From positions 9,056,001 to 9,120,000 of the forward strand of contig NZ_CP152413.1 of the NCBI RefSeq assembly GCF_038967635.1: 64,000 bases of DNA. Reading direction: 5' to 3'. The position numbers and the translations under genes are program-made. The stretch is from Bradyrhizobium sp. B124 (GTDB lineage: Bacteria; Pseudomonadota; Alphaproteobacteria; Rhizobiales; Xanthobacteraceae). Shown here piece by piece: positions 1 through 8,774 of this stretch; the first letter of the stretch is position 1, and every line of letters begins with the position of its first letter. A model generated the notes under the pieces. The model worked only from the letters and a program-made list of their open reading frames with translations, was not told the origin of the DNA and did not search any database.

Positions 1-56
1 GAGCGATCATGCCCATCCTGTCACGGTCCGAGGCGATTGGCCATTTCCAGACGTGC

Positions 57-74
57 GCCGGCAGTGGAGCCGGC
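57..74 (-). terminator. Candidate hairpin after the response regulator gene
   Basis: Two copies of the self-complementary hexamer GCCGGC are separated by six bases and lie just downstream of the response-regulator stop codon at 78-80. They can form a short GC-rich stem. No T-run follows in the minus direction, so this is at best a weak terminator or a 3' mRNA-protecting hairpin. The remaining bases at the left edge show nothing I can support. Confidence 0.3.
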
Positions 75-77
75 AGG

Positions 78-1004
78 CTACGACTTGCGATGCCTCGCAT
101 TGACCGCGATCGCGGCGGCGGCGGTGCGGTTCTCGACGCCGAGCTTGGCGTAGATCTGCTCGAGGTGCTTGTCGACGGTGCGCGGGCTTAAGCCCAGGAT
201 CTGCGCGATGTCGCGGTTGGTCTTGCCCTTGGAGAGCCAGGACAGCACCTCGCCCTCGCGGGTGGTCAGGCCGAGCTCGCTGGAGAACTCGGCCGGCATG
301 TCGCCACTGGTGTCCTTGGCCAGCCGCAGCAGGAATTCGTTGGGCCCGAGCTTGCCCATGAACTGCAGGCGAAGCTGCTCGCTGCCGGGGAATGGCGCCA
401 CCGTTGCGGTCTTCCCTCCGGCTTTGCCCTTCTGCGCCTGTTCAAGCCATTGCGGCATCGGCTCCGGCAGCACGAAATTGTCGGCAGCGTCGGCGAGCGT
501 ATCCGACAGCAGCCGCTGTGCCTGCGGCGTCGCCCACAGCAGCGCGCCTGAGCTGTTGACCGCGAGCAGATAGCGGCCGGAGACGTCCAGCGCGGCGCGG
601 GCGCTCTGCGTCATCCGCGCATTGGCGAGATGCACCCGGATGCGCGCCAGCATTTCCTCGACCACGATCGGCTTCGTGACATAGTCGACGCCGCCGGCCT
701 CCAGCCCGCGCACGATGTGCTCGGTTTCGGCCAGCCCCGTCATGAAGATGATCGGGACGCCGTCGAGCCCGGCGTCGCGCTTCAGCCGCCGGCAGGTCTC
801 AAAACCGTCCATGCCGGGCATCACGGCATCGAGCAGCACGATATCGGGCGTGATCTGGTCGACGATGCGCATCGCGGAGGCGCCGTCGAGTGCGACCATC
901 ACGGTCATGCCGGCGCCGTCGAGCGCGTCGGTCAGCAGGCGCAACGTCTCGGGCGAGTCGTCGACGACGAGCGCGACGTCGCGCTTTCGCTGTTCAATGG
1001 TCAT
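78..1004 (-). CDS. LuxR-family response regulator, partner of the adjacent NCS1-fused histidine kinase
   Basis: This 308-aa protein is a two-component response regulator. An N-terminal receiver domain (about residues 10-130) has the acidic pair D15/D16, phospho-acceptor D59 in LLDAVMPGMDG and the TKP lysine near 110. A middle region of about 90 residues has no domain I recognise. The C-terminal LuxR-type helix-turn-helix (about 245-305) contains LTTREGEVLSWLSKGKTNRD. Its ATG overlaps the kinase stop by 11 bases, so the two genes are translationally coupled and almost certainly a cognate pair. The pair faces the formamidase/ABC operon that begins at 4530, whose expression it probably controls; that regulatory target is inferred from position only. 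Confidence 0.93.
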   Translation of the reverse strand: MTIEQRKRDVALVVDDSPETLRLLTDALDGAGMTVMVALDGASAMRIVDQITPDIVLLDAVMPGMDGFETCRRLKRDAGLDGVPIIFMTGLAETEHIVRGLEAGGVDYVTKPIVVEEMLARIRVHLANARMTQSARAALDVSGRYLLAVNSSGALLWATPQAQRLLSDTLADAADNFVLPEPMPQWLEQAQKGKAGGKTATVAPFPGSEQLRLQFMGKLGPNEFLLRLAKDTSGDMPAEFSSELGLTTREGEVLSWLSKGKTNRDIAQILGLSPRTVDKHLEQIYAKLGVENRTAAAAIAVNARHRKS

Positions 1005-4000
1005 AGCTGTGCAATGTTTTCAACGTCGCCATATATTGATCAAGATCGAACCGGTCGATCAGGGTGCGCATCTGGCCGACGAAATCGGCATGTTCGGGAC
1101 ATTCGTTGCCGATCTCGTCGAGCTTGAGCTGGATCGCCCTGATATAGCCGAGCTGGCCGAGGCTGATCAGCTCTTCGACATATTTCACCGGCGGGCGCGA
1201 ACCAGTGTCGGGCTTCCATTGCGGGGGCGGAATCTGCTCGGCCTCATACTGCCACTCGATCTTGAGCAGCTGGCGGATGCTCTCGAGCAGCCGCGGGATA
1301 TCGATCGGCTTCATGAGGTAGCCGTCGTGGAACGGTTGCGCCAGCGGCGCGCCGTGGGCTTCCAGCGCGCTTGCCGAGATCATCAGAATTCGTGCCTGAT
1401 GATGGCCTTCGGAGCGCAAGGTTTCAGCGACCGTCCAGCCGTCCATGCCCGCCATCGAGATGTCGAGCAGGAACATGTCCGGCCGGCAATGCTGCGCGAG
1501 GGCAAGGCAGCCCGGTCCGTCCGGTGCACTGAGCAGGATGAAGCCGAGTGGCGCCAGGATCTCGCGCAGGAGGTCGCGGTGGGTCGGGTCATCGTCGGTG
1601 ATCAGGATCGTCTTGCGCGGGCCGTGATAGCCGTACACCGGAGCGTCGACCGGCGCATCGCGGCGTGGATTGGTGACCTCGGAGAGCAGCAGCTTGACGC
1701 GGAAGGTGCTGCCGGTGCCGACCGTGCTCAGGACCTTGATGTCGCCGCCCATCACGCCCGCGAGCAGGCGGCTGATGGTGAGGCCGAGCCCGGTGCCGGT
1801 CTGCGGCTGGCTGACGCCAAGCGCGCCGCGCTCGAACGGGGCGAAGATCCGCTCGAGGTCGTCGGGCTGGATGCCCGGCCCGGTATCGATCACCTCGAAC
1901 TCGGCGACCGGGCTGCGATAATGCACCACGAATTGCACCTTGCCGGTCTGCGTGAACTTGATCGCGTTCGAGAGCAGGTTGATCAAGATTTGCCGCAGCC
2001 GCTTCTCGTCGGCATAGACCACGACCGGCAGCACGGCCGGCCGCCTGAACACGAAGTCGATGCCCTTGGCCGCGGCCTGCAGGCGGAACATGCCGACCAG
2101 CTGCTCGAGGAAATCGTTCAGCCGCACTTCATCGCGCGAAAGATAGAGGCGGCCAGCCTCGATCTTGGAGATATCGAGAATGCCGTCGATAAGTCCCGAC
2201 AAATGGTCCGCGCTGCGGCGGACCACGCGTACTTGCCCGCGTGGCCGCACCGGGAGGCTGTCGTCCTGCTCCAGCAGCTGCGCGTAGCCGGAGATTGCAT
2301 TCAGCGGCGAGCGAAGTTCGTGACTGAGACCTACGACGTATCGGCTCTTGGCGAGATTGGCGGCCTCGGCCACTTCCTTGGCGCGCTGCAGCTCGGCATC
2401 GGTGCGCTTGTGGGCGTCGATCTCCTGGATCAGCAGCGTGGTCTGCCGGCGGGTTTCGTCTTCGGCGGCGCGCCGGCTCTGTTGCGCCAGCACGAACAGC
2501 CAGGCGACGACGCCGATGATCAGGGTCAGCGCAAAGAACACCTTCCACAGCACGTCGGCCAATAGTTCGTTGGCATGCACGGCCGCCGTGGTCTGCAGAT
2601 AGATCAGGCCGAGCACCAGCGCCACGAGGCCGGCCGAGACGGCGAACACGCCGAGGTAATGTCCGAGCTGCGAATTGATGCGGGCGTAGATCGGCTGCGG
2701 CATCACCTTGCCCAGCGCGTCCGAGACTTGCGCGCCGATCCGCCCATGCGGCTTGCAGAGGTCGTGGCAGCGGGCGTCGAGCGAGCAGCACAATGAGCAG
2801 ATCGGGCCGGCATAGGCCGGACAGGCGGCCATGTCCTCGGGCTCGAACGCATGCTCGCAGATACAGCACTGGATCGATTCAAGGTTCTGCCAGCTCCGCT
2901 TCGGCTTGCGTGCGATGTAATACTTGCCGTCGGTCGCCCACGCAATCAGGGGCGCCGCGATGAAGGCGACCGCAAGCGCGACGAAGGCGGACAGCGCCTT
3001 CGCGGTCGGGCCGAACAGGCCGTAGAACGCGCTGATCGAGACCACGGTCGCAATCGTCATGGCGCCGACGCCGACCGGATTGATGTCGCAGAGATGGGCG
3101 CGCTTGAACTCGATATGCTGCGGCCGCAAGCCGAGCGGCTTGTTGATGACGAGATCGGCCACCAGCGCGCCGACCCAGGCGATCGCGACGTTCGAGTAGA
3201 GCGCCAGCGTCTGCTCCAGCGCCTTGTAGACGCCGATCTCCATCAACAGCAGCGCGACGACGACGTTAAAGACAAGCCACACCACGCGGCCGGGATGCGA
3301 GTGGGTGAGGCGGGAGAAGAAGTTCGACCAGGCGATCGAGCCGGCATAGGCGTTGGTGACGTTGATCTTGACCTGCGACAGGATCACGAACGTCCCGGTC
3401 AGCGCCATTGCGAGATCCGGCTGCGACAGCACGTAGCGGAAGGCTTCCAGATACATGTTCGCGGGCTCGGCCGCGTGCTCGGCGGACACGCCGTGGCTGA
3501 GCGCGAAGAACGCGAGGAACGAGCCGGCCAGCAGCTTGAGCGCGCCGAGCACGATCCAGCCTGGACCGGCGCTGAGCAATGCGATCCACCAGGCCTTTCG
3601 CGAGGTGCGGCGGTCGCGCGGCAGGAAGCGCAGGAAGTCGACCTGCTCGCCGATCTGCGCCACCAGCGCGAACACGACCGAGGCCGCCGTGCCGAACAGC
3701 AGGAGATCGAGGTTGCCCGCGGGATCGCCGTGCTCGCCGGCGAACTTGCGCCACTCGGTGAACGAATGCGGATTGGCCCAGGCGATCGCCGCGAACGGCA
3801 TGATGTGGAGGATCACCCACAGCGGTTGGGTCCAGAGCTGGAAGCGGCTGATCAGCGTGATGCCGTAGACGACGAGCGGAATGATCACGACCGCGCTGAT
3901 CAGGTAGCCGATCGGCCGCGGGATGCCGAAGCACATGTCCAGCGCGCTGGCCAGGATCACGGCCTCGATCGCGAAGAAGATGAAGGTGAAGGAAGCGTAG

Positions 4001-4362
4001 ATCAGCGAGGTGATGGTCGAGCCGATATAGCCGAAGCCGGCGCCGCGGGTCAGCAGGTCGATGTCGATGCCGCTTTTCGCGGCATGGTAGGCGATCGGCA
4101 GTCCGCAGAGGAAGATGATGACGCTGACGACCAGGATCGCCGCGGAGGCGTTGATCGCGCCGTAGTTCAGCGTGATGGTGCCGCCGATCGCCTCGAGCGC
4201 AAGGAAGGAGATCGCGCCGAGCGCGGTGTTGGCGACGCGGGCGGCGGACCAGCGCCGCGCGCTCTTGGCGGTGAAGCGCAGCGCATAGTCTTCCAGCGTC
4301 TGGTTGGCGACCCATTGATTATATTGGCGCCTGACGCGGTCAATCCGCTGCCGCCCTGCCAC
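994..4362 (-). CDS. NCS1 permease-like domain fused to a hybrid sensor histidine kinase
   Basis: The protein is about 1122 aa. Residues 1-490 form a multi-pass membrane domain resembling purine/cytosine (NCS1) permeases. A cysteine/histidine-rich segment follows (from C499, starting CCICEHAF, to about 537) that looks like a zinc-binding module, then two further membrane segments. A HisKA domain has H681 in LSHELRSPLNA, followed by a HATPase with GTGLGLTISR, and a receiver domain with D967 in LLDIS. I place the start at GTG 4362 because AGGAG lies eight bases upstream; the open frame extends to 4476 without such support. The architecture suggests sensing of a transported or bound nitrogenous solute, as in transporter-kinase fusions like CbrA, although CbrA carries an SLC5 rather than an NCS1 domain. 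The ligand is unknown. Confidence 0.9.
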   Translation of the reverse strand: MAGRQRIDRVRRQYNQWVANQTLEDYALRFTAKSARRWSAARVANTALGAISFLALEAIGGTITLNYGAINASAAILVVSVIIFLCGLPIAYHAAKSGIDIDLLTRGAGFGYIGSTITSLIYASFTFIFFAIEAVILASALDMCFGIPRPIGYLISAVVIIPLVVYGITLISRFQLWTQPLWVILHIMPFAAIAWANPHSFTEWRKFAGEHGDPAGNLDLLLFGTAASVVFALVAQIGEQVDFLRFLPRDRRTSRKAWWIALLSAGPGWIVLGALKLLAGSFLAFFALSHGVSAEHAAEPANMYLEAFRYVLSQPDLAMALTGTFVILSQVKINVTNAYAGSIAWSNFFSRLTHSHPGRVVWLVFNVVVALLLMEIGVYKALEQTLALYSNVAIAWVGALVADLVINKPLGLRPQHIEFKRAHLCDINPVGVGAMTIATVVSISAFYGLFGPTAKALSAFVALAVAFIAAPLIAWATDGKYYIARKPKRSWQNLESIQCCICEHAFEPEDMAACPAYAGPICSLCCSLDARCHDLCKPHGRIGAQVSDALGKVMPQPIYARINSQLGHYLGVFAVSAGLVALVLGLIYLQTTAAVHANELLADVLWKVFFALTLIIGVVAWLFVLAQQSRRAAEDETRRQTTLLIQEIDAHKRTDAELQRAKEVAEAANLAKSRYVVGLSHELRSPLNAISGYAQLLEQDDSLPVRPRGQVRVVRRSADHLSGLIDGILDISKIEAGRLYLSRDEVRLNDFLEQLVGMFRLQAAAKGIDFVFRRPAVLPVVVYADEKRLRQILINLLSNAIKFTQTGKVQFVVHYRSPVAEFEVIDTGPGIQPDDLERIFAPFERGALGVSQPQTGTGLGLTISRLLAGVMGGDIKVLSTVGTGSTFRVKLLLSEVTNPRRDAPVDAPVYGYHGPRKTILITDDDPTHRDLLREILAPLGFILLSAPDGPGCLALAQHCRPDMFLLDISMAGMDGWTVAETLRSEGHHQARILMISASALEAHGAPLAQPFHDGYLMKPIDIPRLLESIRQLLKIEWQYEAEQIPPPQWKPDTGSRPPVKYVEELISLGQLGYIRAIQLKLDEIGNECPEHADFVGQMRTLIDRFDLDQYMATLKTLHSYDH

Positions 4363-4436
4363 TCGCTCTACTCCTGGTCCACGATGCTCTGATCGCGGGC
4401 AAATCCCGTACCAAAAACCTACGTCGCTATTTTGCG

Positions 4437-4474
4437 GTGCAGTATACGCGATCTCACGTATCAGTGCGCTGCAC
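4437..4474. promoter_or_regulatory. Candidate operator between the kinase and the fmdD operon
   Basis: The divergent intergenic region holds an inverted repeat ATACG-N8-CGTAT (4444-4461). Around it, slightly off-centre, is a second inverted pair, GTGCAG (4437-4442) and CTGCAC (4469-4474). The spacing is typical of a dimeric LuxR-type regulator site, and the neighbouring response regulator is the obvious candidate. Nothing in the sequence proves binding. Confidence 0.35.
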
Positions 4475-4529
4475 AAAAGTGAGCAATCCTCGCCCGATCA
4501 ATAAGCGTTCTCGAACCAATGGGGTGCTC

Positions 4530-5792
4530 ATGTCAGACGAAACCAAACCAGGCCTGAAGTCTCCGCTCCGCCGCAAGCTCTTGATGGGAATGGCGGCTTT
4601 GCCGGCTGTTTCGATGCTGGGGCGTCCCGCTTTTGCCGACGTTCCTGCAACCTCCGCGGTCAACACCACGGGTCTTGCAGTCACCGATAGCGAAGTCACG
4701 GTCGGTATCCTGCATTCGGTGACCGGCACTATGGCGATCTCCGAGACCGGATCGGTCGAGGCCGAGAAGCTCGCGATCGAGCAGATCAACGCCGCCGGCG
4801 GCGTGCTCGGCCGCAAGATCAAGTTCATCCAGGAAGACGGTGCGAGCGACTGGCCGACCTTCGCGGAAAAGGCGAAGAAGCTCCTGGTCAACGACAAATG
4901 CGCGGCCGTGATGGGCTGCTGGACCTCGGCCTCGCGTAAGGCGGTGCTGCCGGTGTTCGAGCAGTACAACGGCATGCTGTACTATCCGACCTTCTACGAA
5001 GGCCTCGAGCAGTCCAAGAATGTGATCTACACGGGGCAGGAGGCGACGCAGCAGATCATCGCCGGCCTCGACTGGGTCAACAAGACCAAGGGCGCCAAGA
5101 GCTTCTATCTGCTCGGCTCGGACTACATCTGGCCGCGCACCTCGAACAAGATCGCGCGCAAGCACATCGAGAACCATCTGCAGGGCTGCAAGGTCGTCGG
5201 CGAGGAATACTTCCCGCTTGGCTCGACCCAGTTCAACTCGGTGATCAACAAGATCAAGCTGACCAAGCCGGACGTGATCTACGCGATCATCGTCGGCGGC
5301 TCGAACGTCGCGTTCTACAAGCAGCTCAAGGCGGCCGGCATCGACCTGTCGAAGCAGACGCTGCTGACGATCTCGGTCACCGAAGACGAGATCGACGGCA
5401 TCGGCGGCGAGAACATCGCCGGTGCCTATGCCTGCATGAAATACTTCCAGTCGCTCGACAATCCGAACAACAAGGCCTTCGTGCCCGCGTTCAAGAAGAT
5501 GTGGGGCGAGAAGACCGTGATCGGCGACGTGACGCAGGCCGCCTATCTCGGTCCGTGGCTGTGGAAGTTGACGGTGGAGAAGGCGGGCTCCTTCGACATC
5601 GACAAGATCGCTGCGGCTTCCCCCGGTGTCGAGTTCAAGGGCGCGCCGGAAGGCTATGTCCGGATCCACGAGAACCATCATCTGTGGTCGAAGACCCGCG
5701 TCGGACGCGCCAAGGCCGATGGCCAGTATGAGCTGATCTACGAGACCGCCGATCTGGTCGAGCCGGATCCGTTCCCCAAGGGCTACCAGTGA
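4530..5792 (+). CDS. fmdD: FmdD-type amide/urea ABC transporter substrate-binding protein
   Basis: This 420-aa periplasmic binding protein of the Peripla_BP_5 (UrtA/FmdD/AmiC) group captures short amides or urea for the importer encoded next. A twin-arginine-like signal (R14-R15, LRRKLLMGMAALP) ends near AFA. The family block TSASRKAVLPVFEQYNGM is shared with amiC (36112) and with the binding protein at 38033. The frame is open from 4437, but ATG 4530, just before the signal peptide, is the sensible start. It heads an operon with two permeases, two ATPases, formamidase and FmdB, the order known for fmd genes of Methylophilus. The substrate is probably formamide or urea, inferred from fmdA. 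Confidence 0.9.
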   Translation: MSDETKPGLKSPLRRKLLMGMAALPAVSMLGRPAFADVPATSAVNTTGLAVTDSEVTVGILHSVTGTMAISETGSVEAEKLAIEQINAAGGVLGRKIKFIQEDGASDWPTFAEKAKKLLVNDKCAAVMGCWTSASRKAVLPVFEQYNGMLYYPTFYEGLEQSKNVIYTGQEATQQIIAGLDWVNKTKGAKSFYLLGSDYIWPRTSNKIARKHIENHLQGCKVVGEEYFPLGSTQFNSVINKIKLTKPDVIYAIIVGGSNVAFYKQLKAAGIDLSKQTLLTISVTEDEIDGIGGENIAGAYACMKYFQSLDNPNNKAFVPAFKKMWGEKTVIGDVTQAAYLGPWLWKLTVEKAGSFDIDKIAAASPGVEFKGAPEGYVRIHENHHLWSKTRVGRAKADGQYELIYETADLVEPDPFPKGYQ

Positions 5793-5832
5793 GTTCTGGC
5801 GCTTAAAGCGCAACCTCACTTCAACGCGTCGC

Positions 5833-5856
5833 GGCGTGGACGTCATCGTCCACGCC
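5833..5856 (+). repeat. Intercistronic stem-loop between fmdD and its permease
   Basis: GGCGTGGACG and CGTCCACGCC form a perfect 10-bp stem with a TCAT loop. It sits in the 121-base spacer after the binding-protein gene and has no T-run. A smaller hairpin, GCGCT-TAA-AGCGC, lies at 5799-5811. Such stems commonly protect the 3' end of an abundant binding-protein transcript and lower expression of the downstream permease. That role is inferred. Confidence 0.6.
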
Positions 5857-5913
5857 ACGGAACGAGCGTCGCTTGACCGGCGGCGCGTGCCCTTTGGAAT
5901 GACGGAGGACCAG

Positions 5914-6840
5914 ATGTTCGGCGACTATTCGATCAGCGATCTCGGCGCCATCCTTGCGATGCAGGGATTTGCCGGGCTCATCCTGTTCTCCGTCTATGTG
6001 CTGATGGCGCTGGGGCTTGCCATCATCTTCGGCCAGATGGGCGTCATCAACATGGCCCATGGCGAGTTCATGATCCTGGGCGCCTACGTCACCTGGATGA
6101 CGTCGAACGCCGTGCAGCACGTCGCGCCCTGGCTGTTCCCCGGTTACTTCTTCATCGCGATGATCCTGGCGTTCATCGCCTCCGGCGCGCTCGGCATGCT
6201 GGTCGAATGGGCGCTGATACGCCATCTCTACAAGCGCCCCCTCGATACGCTGCTGGCGACCTGGGGTCTCAGCCTGATCCTGCAACAGGCCTATCGCTCG
6301 ATCTTCGGCGCGCGCGAGGTCGGCGTCGAGCTGCCTGAATGGATGATGGGCTCCTGGCAGGCAACCGACTCGATCCAGATCCCGATCAACGGCATGTTCG
6401 TGATGGCGCTGACCATGCTGATCACGATCGCGGTCGCCTACGTGCTGTTCTGGTCGAGCTGGGGCAAGCAGGTGCGCGCCGTGGTGCAGAACCGCGTGAT
6501 GGCAGGCGCCGTCGGCATCAATACCGAGAAGGTCGATCGCTACACCTTTGGCTTGGGTTGCGGCATCGCCGGCATTGCGGGCTCGGCCTTCACCATGATC
6601 GGCTCGACCGGGCCGACCGCCGGCCAGCTCTACATCGTCGACACCTTCTTGGTCGTCGTGTTCGGCGGCGCCGCTTCGCTGTTCGGCACCATCGCCTCCG
6701 CCTTCTCGATCTCGCAGACCCAATCGACGCTGGAATTCTTCCTGTCGGGATCGATGGCCAAGGTGATCACGCTCTTGACCATCGTCGCGATCCTGATGGT
6801 GCGTCCGCAGGGGCTCTTCGCGCTCAAGGTCCGCAAATAA
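5914..6840 (+). CDS. Urt/Liv-type ABC permease (UrtB-like) of the formamide system
   Basis: This 308-aa inner-membrane permease belongs to the branched-chain amino acid/urea family. It has multiple hydrophobic helices and the family motif VINMAHGEFMILGAY near the N-terminus. I choose ATG 5914 because GGAGG lies five bases upstream. The longer frame from 5836 would translate straight through the intercistronic stem-loop, and an in-frame ATG at 5899 has no ribosome site. It pairs with the second permease at 6858. It is closely similar in layout to the permease at 39406 in the amidase operon. Confidence 0.92.
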   Translation: MFGDYSISDLGAILAMQGFAGLILFSVYVLMALGLAIIFGQMGVINMAHGEFMILGAYVTWMTSNAVQHVAPWLFPGYFFIAMILAFIASGALGMLVEWALIRHLYKRPLDTLLATWGLSLILQQAYRSIFGAREVGVELPEWMMGSWQATDSIQIPINGMFVMALTMLITIAVAYVLFWSSWGKQVRAVVQNRVMAGAVGINTEKVDRYTFGLGCGIAGIAGSAFTMIGSTGPTAGQLYIVDTFLVVVFGGAASLFGTIASAFSISQTQSTLEFFLSGSMAKVITLLTIVAILMVRPQGLFALKVRK

Positions 6841-6857
6841 GAACAAGCAGGCAGGTC

Positions 6858-7994
6858 ATGGTCATCAACTCGCGCTTTTTCAATCGCTCCGAACTGCTCG
6901 GCTTCCTTGCGCTCGCGGTGCTGTTGCTTCTCATCCTGCCGCTGTCGCTGGATATCTTCCGCCTCAATTTGGTAGCCAAATACCTGACCTACGCCTTCGT
7001 CGGCATCGGCCTCGTGTTGTGCTGGGGCTATGGCGGCATCCTGAGCCTGGGGCAGGGCGTGTTCTTCGGTCTCGGCGGCTACTGCATGGCGATGTACCTC
7101 AAGCTCGAGGCGTCCTCGGTCGCGAACACCAAGATCCAGTCGACGCCGGGCATCCCGGACTTCATGGATTGGAACCAGATCACGCAGCTTCCGCTGTTCT
7201 GGAAACCGTTCCACAGTTTTCCGGTCACGGTGCTGGCGATCCTGCTGGTTCCAGCGTTGTTCGCGCTGATCATCGGCGCTGCGATGTTCAAGCGCCGGGT
7301 CGGCGGCGTGTACTTTGCGATCATCACGCAAGCGATCGCGGCGATTCTCACCATTCTGATCGTGGGGCAGCAGGGCTACACCGGCGGCATCAATGGCATC
7401 ACCGACTTGCGTACGCTGCACGGCTGGGACATCCGCACCGATCACGCCAAGTTCATTCTGTATTTCGTCGAGGTTGTGCTGCTGTTCGGATGCATCGTTA
7501 CCGCGCAATTCATCCGGCTGACAAAACTCGGGCGCATCCTGGTGGCGATGAGAGAGCAGGAGGATCGCGTGCGCTTCTCCGGTTACAGCGTCGCCAACTT
7601 CAAGATCTTCGCGTTCTGTGCCGCGGCGGTGTTCGCGGCGATCGGCGGCGCCATGTTCACGCTCGAGGTCGGCTTCATGTCGCCGTCCTTCGTCGGCATC
7701 GTGCCGTCGATCGAGATGGTGATCTACACCGCGGTCGGCGGCCGGATGTCGATCTTCGGTGCGGTTTGGGGCGCGCTGCTGGTCAACTTCGCCAAGACCA
7801 GCCTTTCGGAATCCTTCCCGCAGCTCTGGCTGTTCGGCCTCGGCGCGCTGTTCATCGCAGTCGTGCTCGCCTTCCCGAACGGGCTCTCCGGCATCTGGGC
7901 GGACCATATCCAGCCCCGCATCGATCGCATGTTCGCATCACGCAAATCGAAATCGGCGGCAGGGCTTATCGCCGACGGCGCACCGGCCGAGTGA
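6858..7994 (+). CDS. Urt/Liv-type ABC permease (UrtC-like) of the formamide system
   Basis: This 378-aa multi-span permease is the second half of the importer channel. The LivM/UrtC hallmarks are visible: CWGYGGILSLGQGVFFGLGG near residue 55, QQGYTGGINGITDL mid-protein, and TAVGGRMSIFGAVWGALLVN near the C-terminus. ATG 6858 lies 17 bases after the previous stop and begins a typical hydrophobic N-terminus; the open frame extends upstream only as a shadow within the preceding gene. Its closest counterpart in the window is the protein at 40292. Confidence 0.93.
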   Translation: MVINSRFFNRSELLGFLALAVLLLLILPLSLDIFRLNLVAKYLTYAFVGIGLVLCWGYGGILSLGQGVFFGLGGYCMAMYLKLEASSVANTKIQSTPGIPDFMDWNQITQLPLFWKPFHSFPVTVLAILLVPALFALIIGAAMFKRRVGGVYFAIITQAIAAILTILIVGQQGYTGGINGITDLRTLHGWDIRTDHAKFILYFVEVVLLFGCIVTAQFIRLTKLGRILVAMREQEDRVRFSGYSVANFKIFAFCAAAVFAAIGGAMFTLEVGFMSPSFVGIVPSIEMVIYTAVGGRMSIFGAVWGALLVNFAKTSLSESFPQLWLFGLGALFIAVVLAFPNGLSGIWADHIQPRIDRMFASRKSKSAAGLIADGAPAE

Positions 7995-8006
7995 GGAGGG
8001 ATCATC

Positions 8007-8762
8007 ATGCTCGTCGGCCATCAGCCCAAGGATTTCCTGCTCGCGGTCTCCGGACTCACCGTGTCCTTTGACGGCTTCAAGGCGGTGAACGATCTCTCCT
8101 TCTATGTCGAGGAGAACGAGATCCGCGTCATCATCGGCCCGAACGGCGCCGGCAAGACCACGGTGCTTGACCTGATCTGCGGCAAGACGCGGGCCACGTC
8201 AGGCTCGATCCAGTTCCGCGGCCAGGAGCTGACGAGATTGCGCGAGAACGAGATCGTGCAGGCCGGTGTCGGGCGCAAGTTTCAGACGCCGTCGGTGTTC
8301 GAGGATCTCACCGTGTTCGAGAACCTCGAGATTTCCTACCCGCGCGGCCGCACGGTGTTCGGCTCGCTGACCTTCCAGCGTGACGACGCGGTGAAGCAGC
8401 GGGTCGAGGAGGTCGCCGAGATGATCTTCCTGAAGGACCGGCTCAACACCTATGCGGACCAGCTCAGCCATGGCCAGAAGCAGTGGCTCGAGATCGGCAT
8501 GCTGCTGATCCAGGACCCGGACCTCTTGATGCTCGACGAGCCGGTGGCCGGCATGAGCGTCTCCGAGCGCGCCAAGACCGCCGAGCTGCTCAACCGCATC
8601 ATCAAGGATCGCTCGGTGCTGGTGATCGAGCACGACATGAAGTTCGTCGAGGACATCGCGCACAAGGTCACGGTCCTGCATCAGGGCCAGATCCTGTCCG
8701 AGGGGACGATGGAGCACGTCAAGAACGATCCGAAGGTGATCGAAGTTTATTTGGGCCACTGA
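8007..8762 (+). CDS. UrtD-type ABC transporter ATP-binding protein
   Basis: This 251-aa ATPase energises the amide/urea importer from the cytoplasmic face. Walker A is GPNGAGKT (residues 44-51). The signature region reads LSHGQKQWLEIGMLL instead of a canonical LSGGQ, as is normal for UrtD proteins, and Walker B is LLMLDEPVAGM. GGAGG sits six bases upstream of the ATG. It is the third importer gene after the two permeases, followed 12 bases later by its UrtE-type partner. Confidence 0.94.
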   Translation: MLVGHQPKDFLLAVSGLTVSFDGFKAVNDLSFYVEENEIRVIIGPNGAGKTTVLDLICGKTRATSGSIQFRGQELTRLRENEIVQAGVGRKFQTPSVFEDLTVFENLEISYPRGRTVFGSLTFQRDDAVKQRVEEVAEMIFLKDRLNTYADQLSHGQKQWLEIGMLLIQDPDLLMLDEPVAGMSVSERAKTAELLNRIIKDRSVLVIEHDMKFVEDIAHKVTVLHQGQILSEGTMEHVKNDPKVIEVYLGH

Positions 8763-8774
8763 GGAACTGGAACG

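Noticed and set aside
994..4392. Long plus-strand frames at 715-2565 and 2851-4392 opposite the kinase
   Set aside because: They are antisense shadows of the high-GC kinase gene: arginine/glutamate/aspartate-rich with no domain, no ribosome site, and fully covered by a gene with clear motifs.
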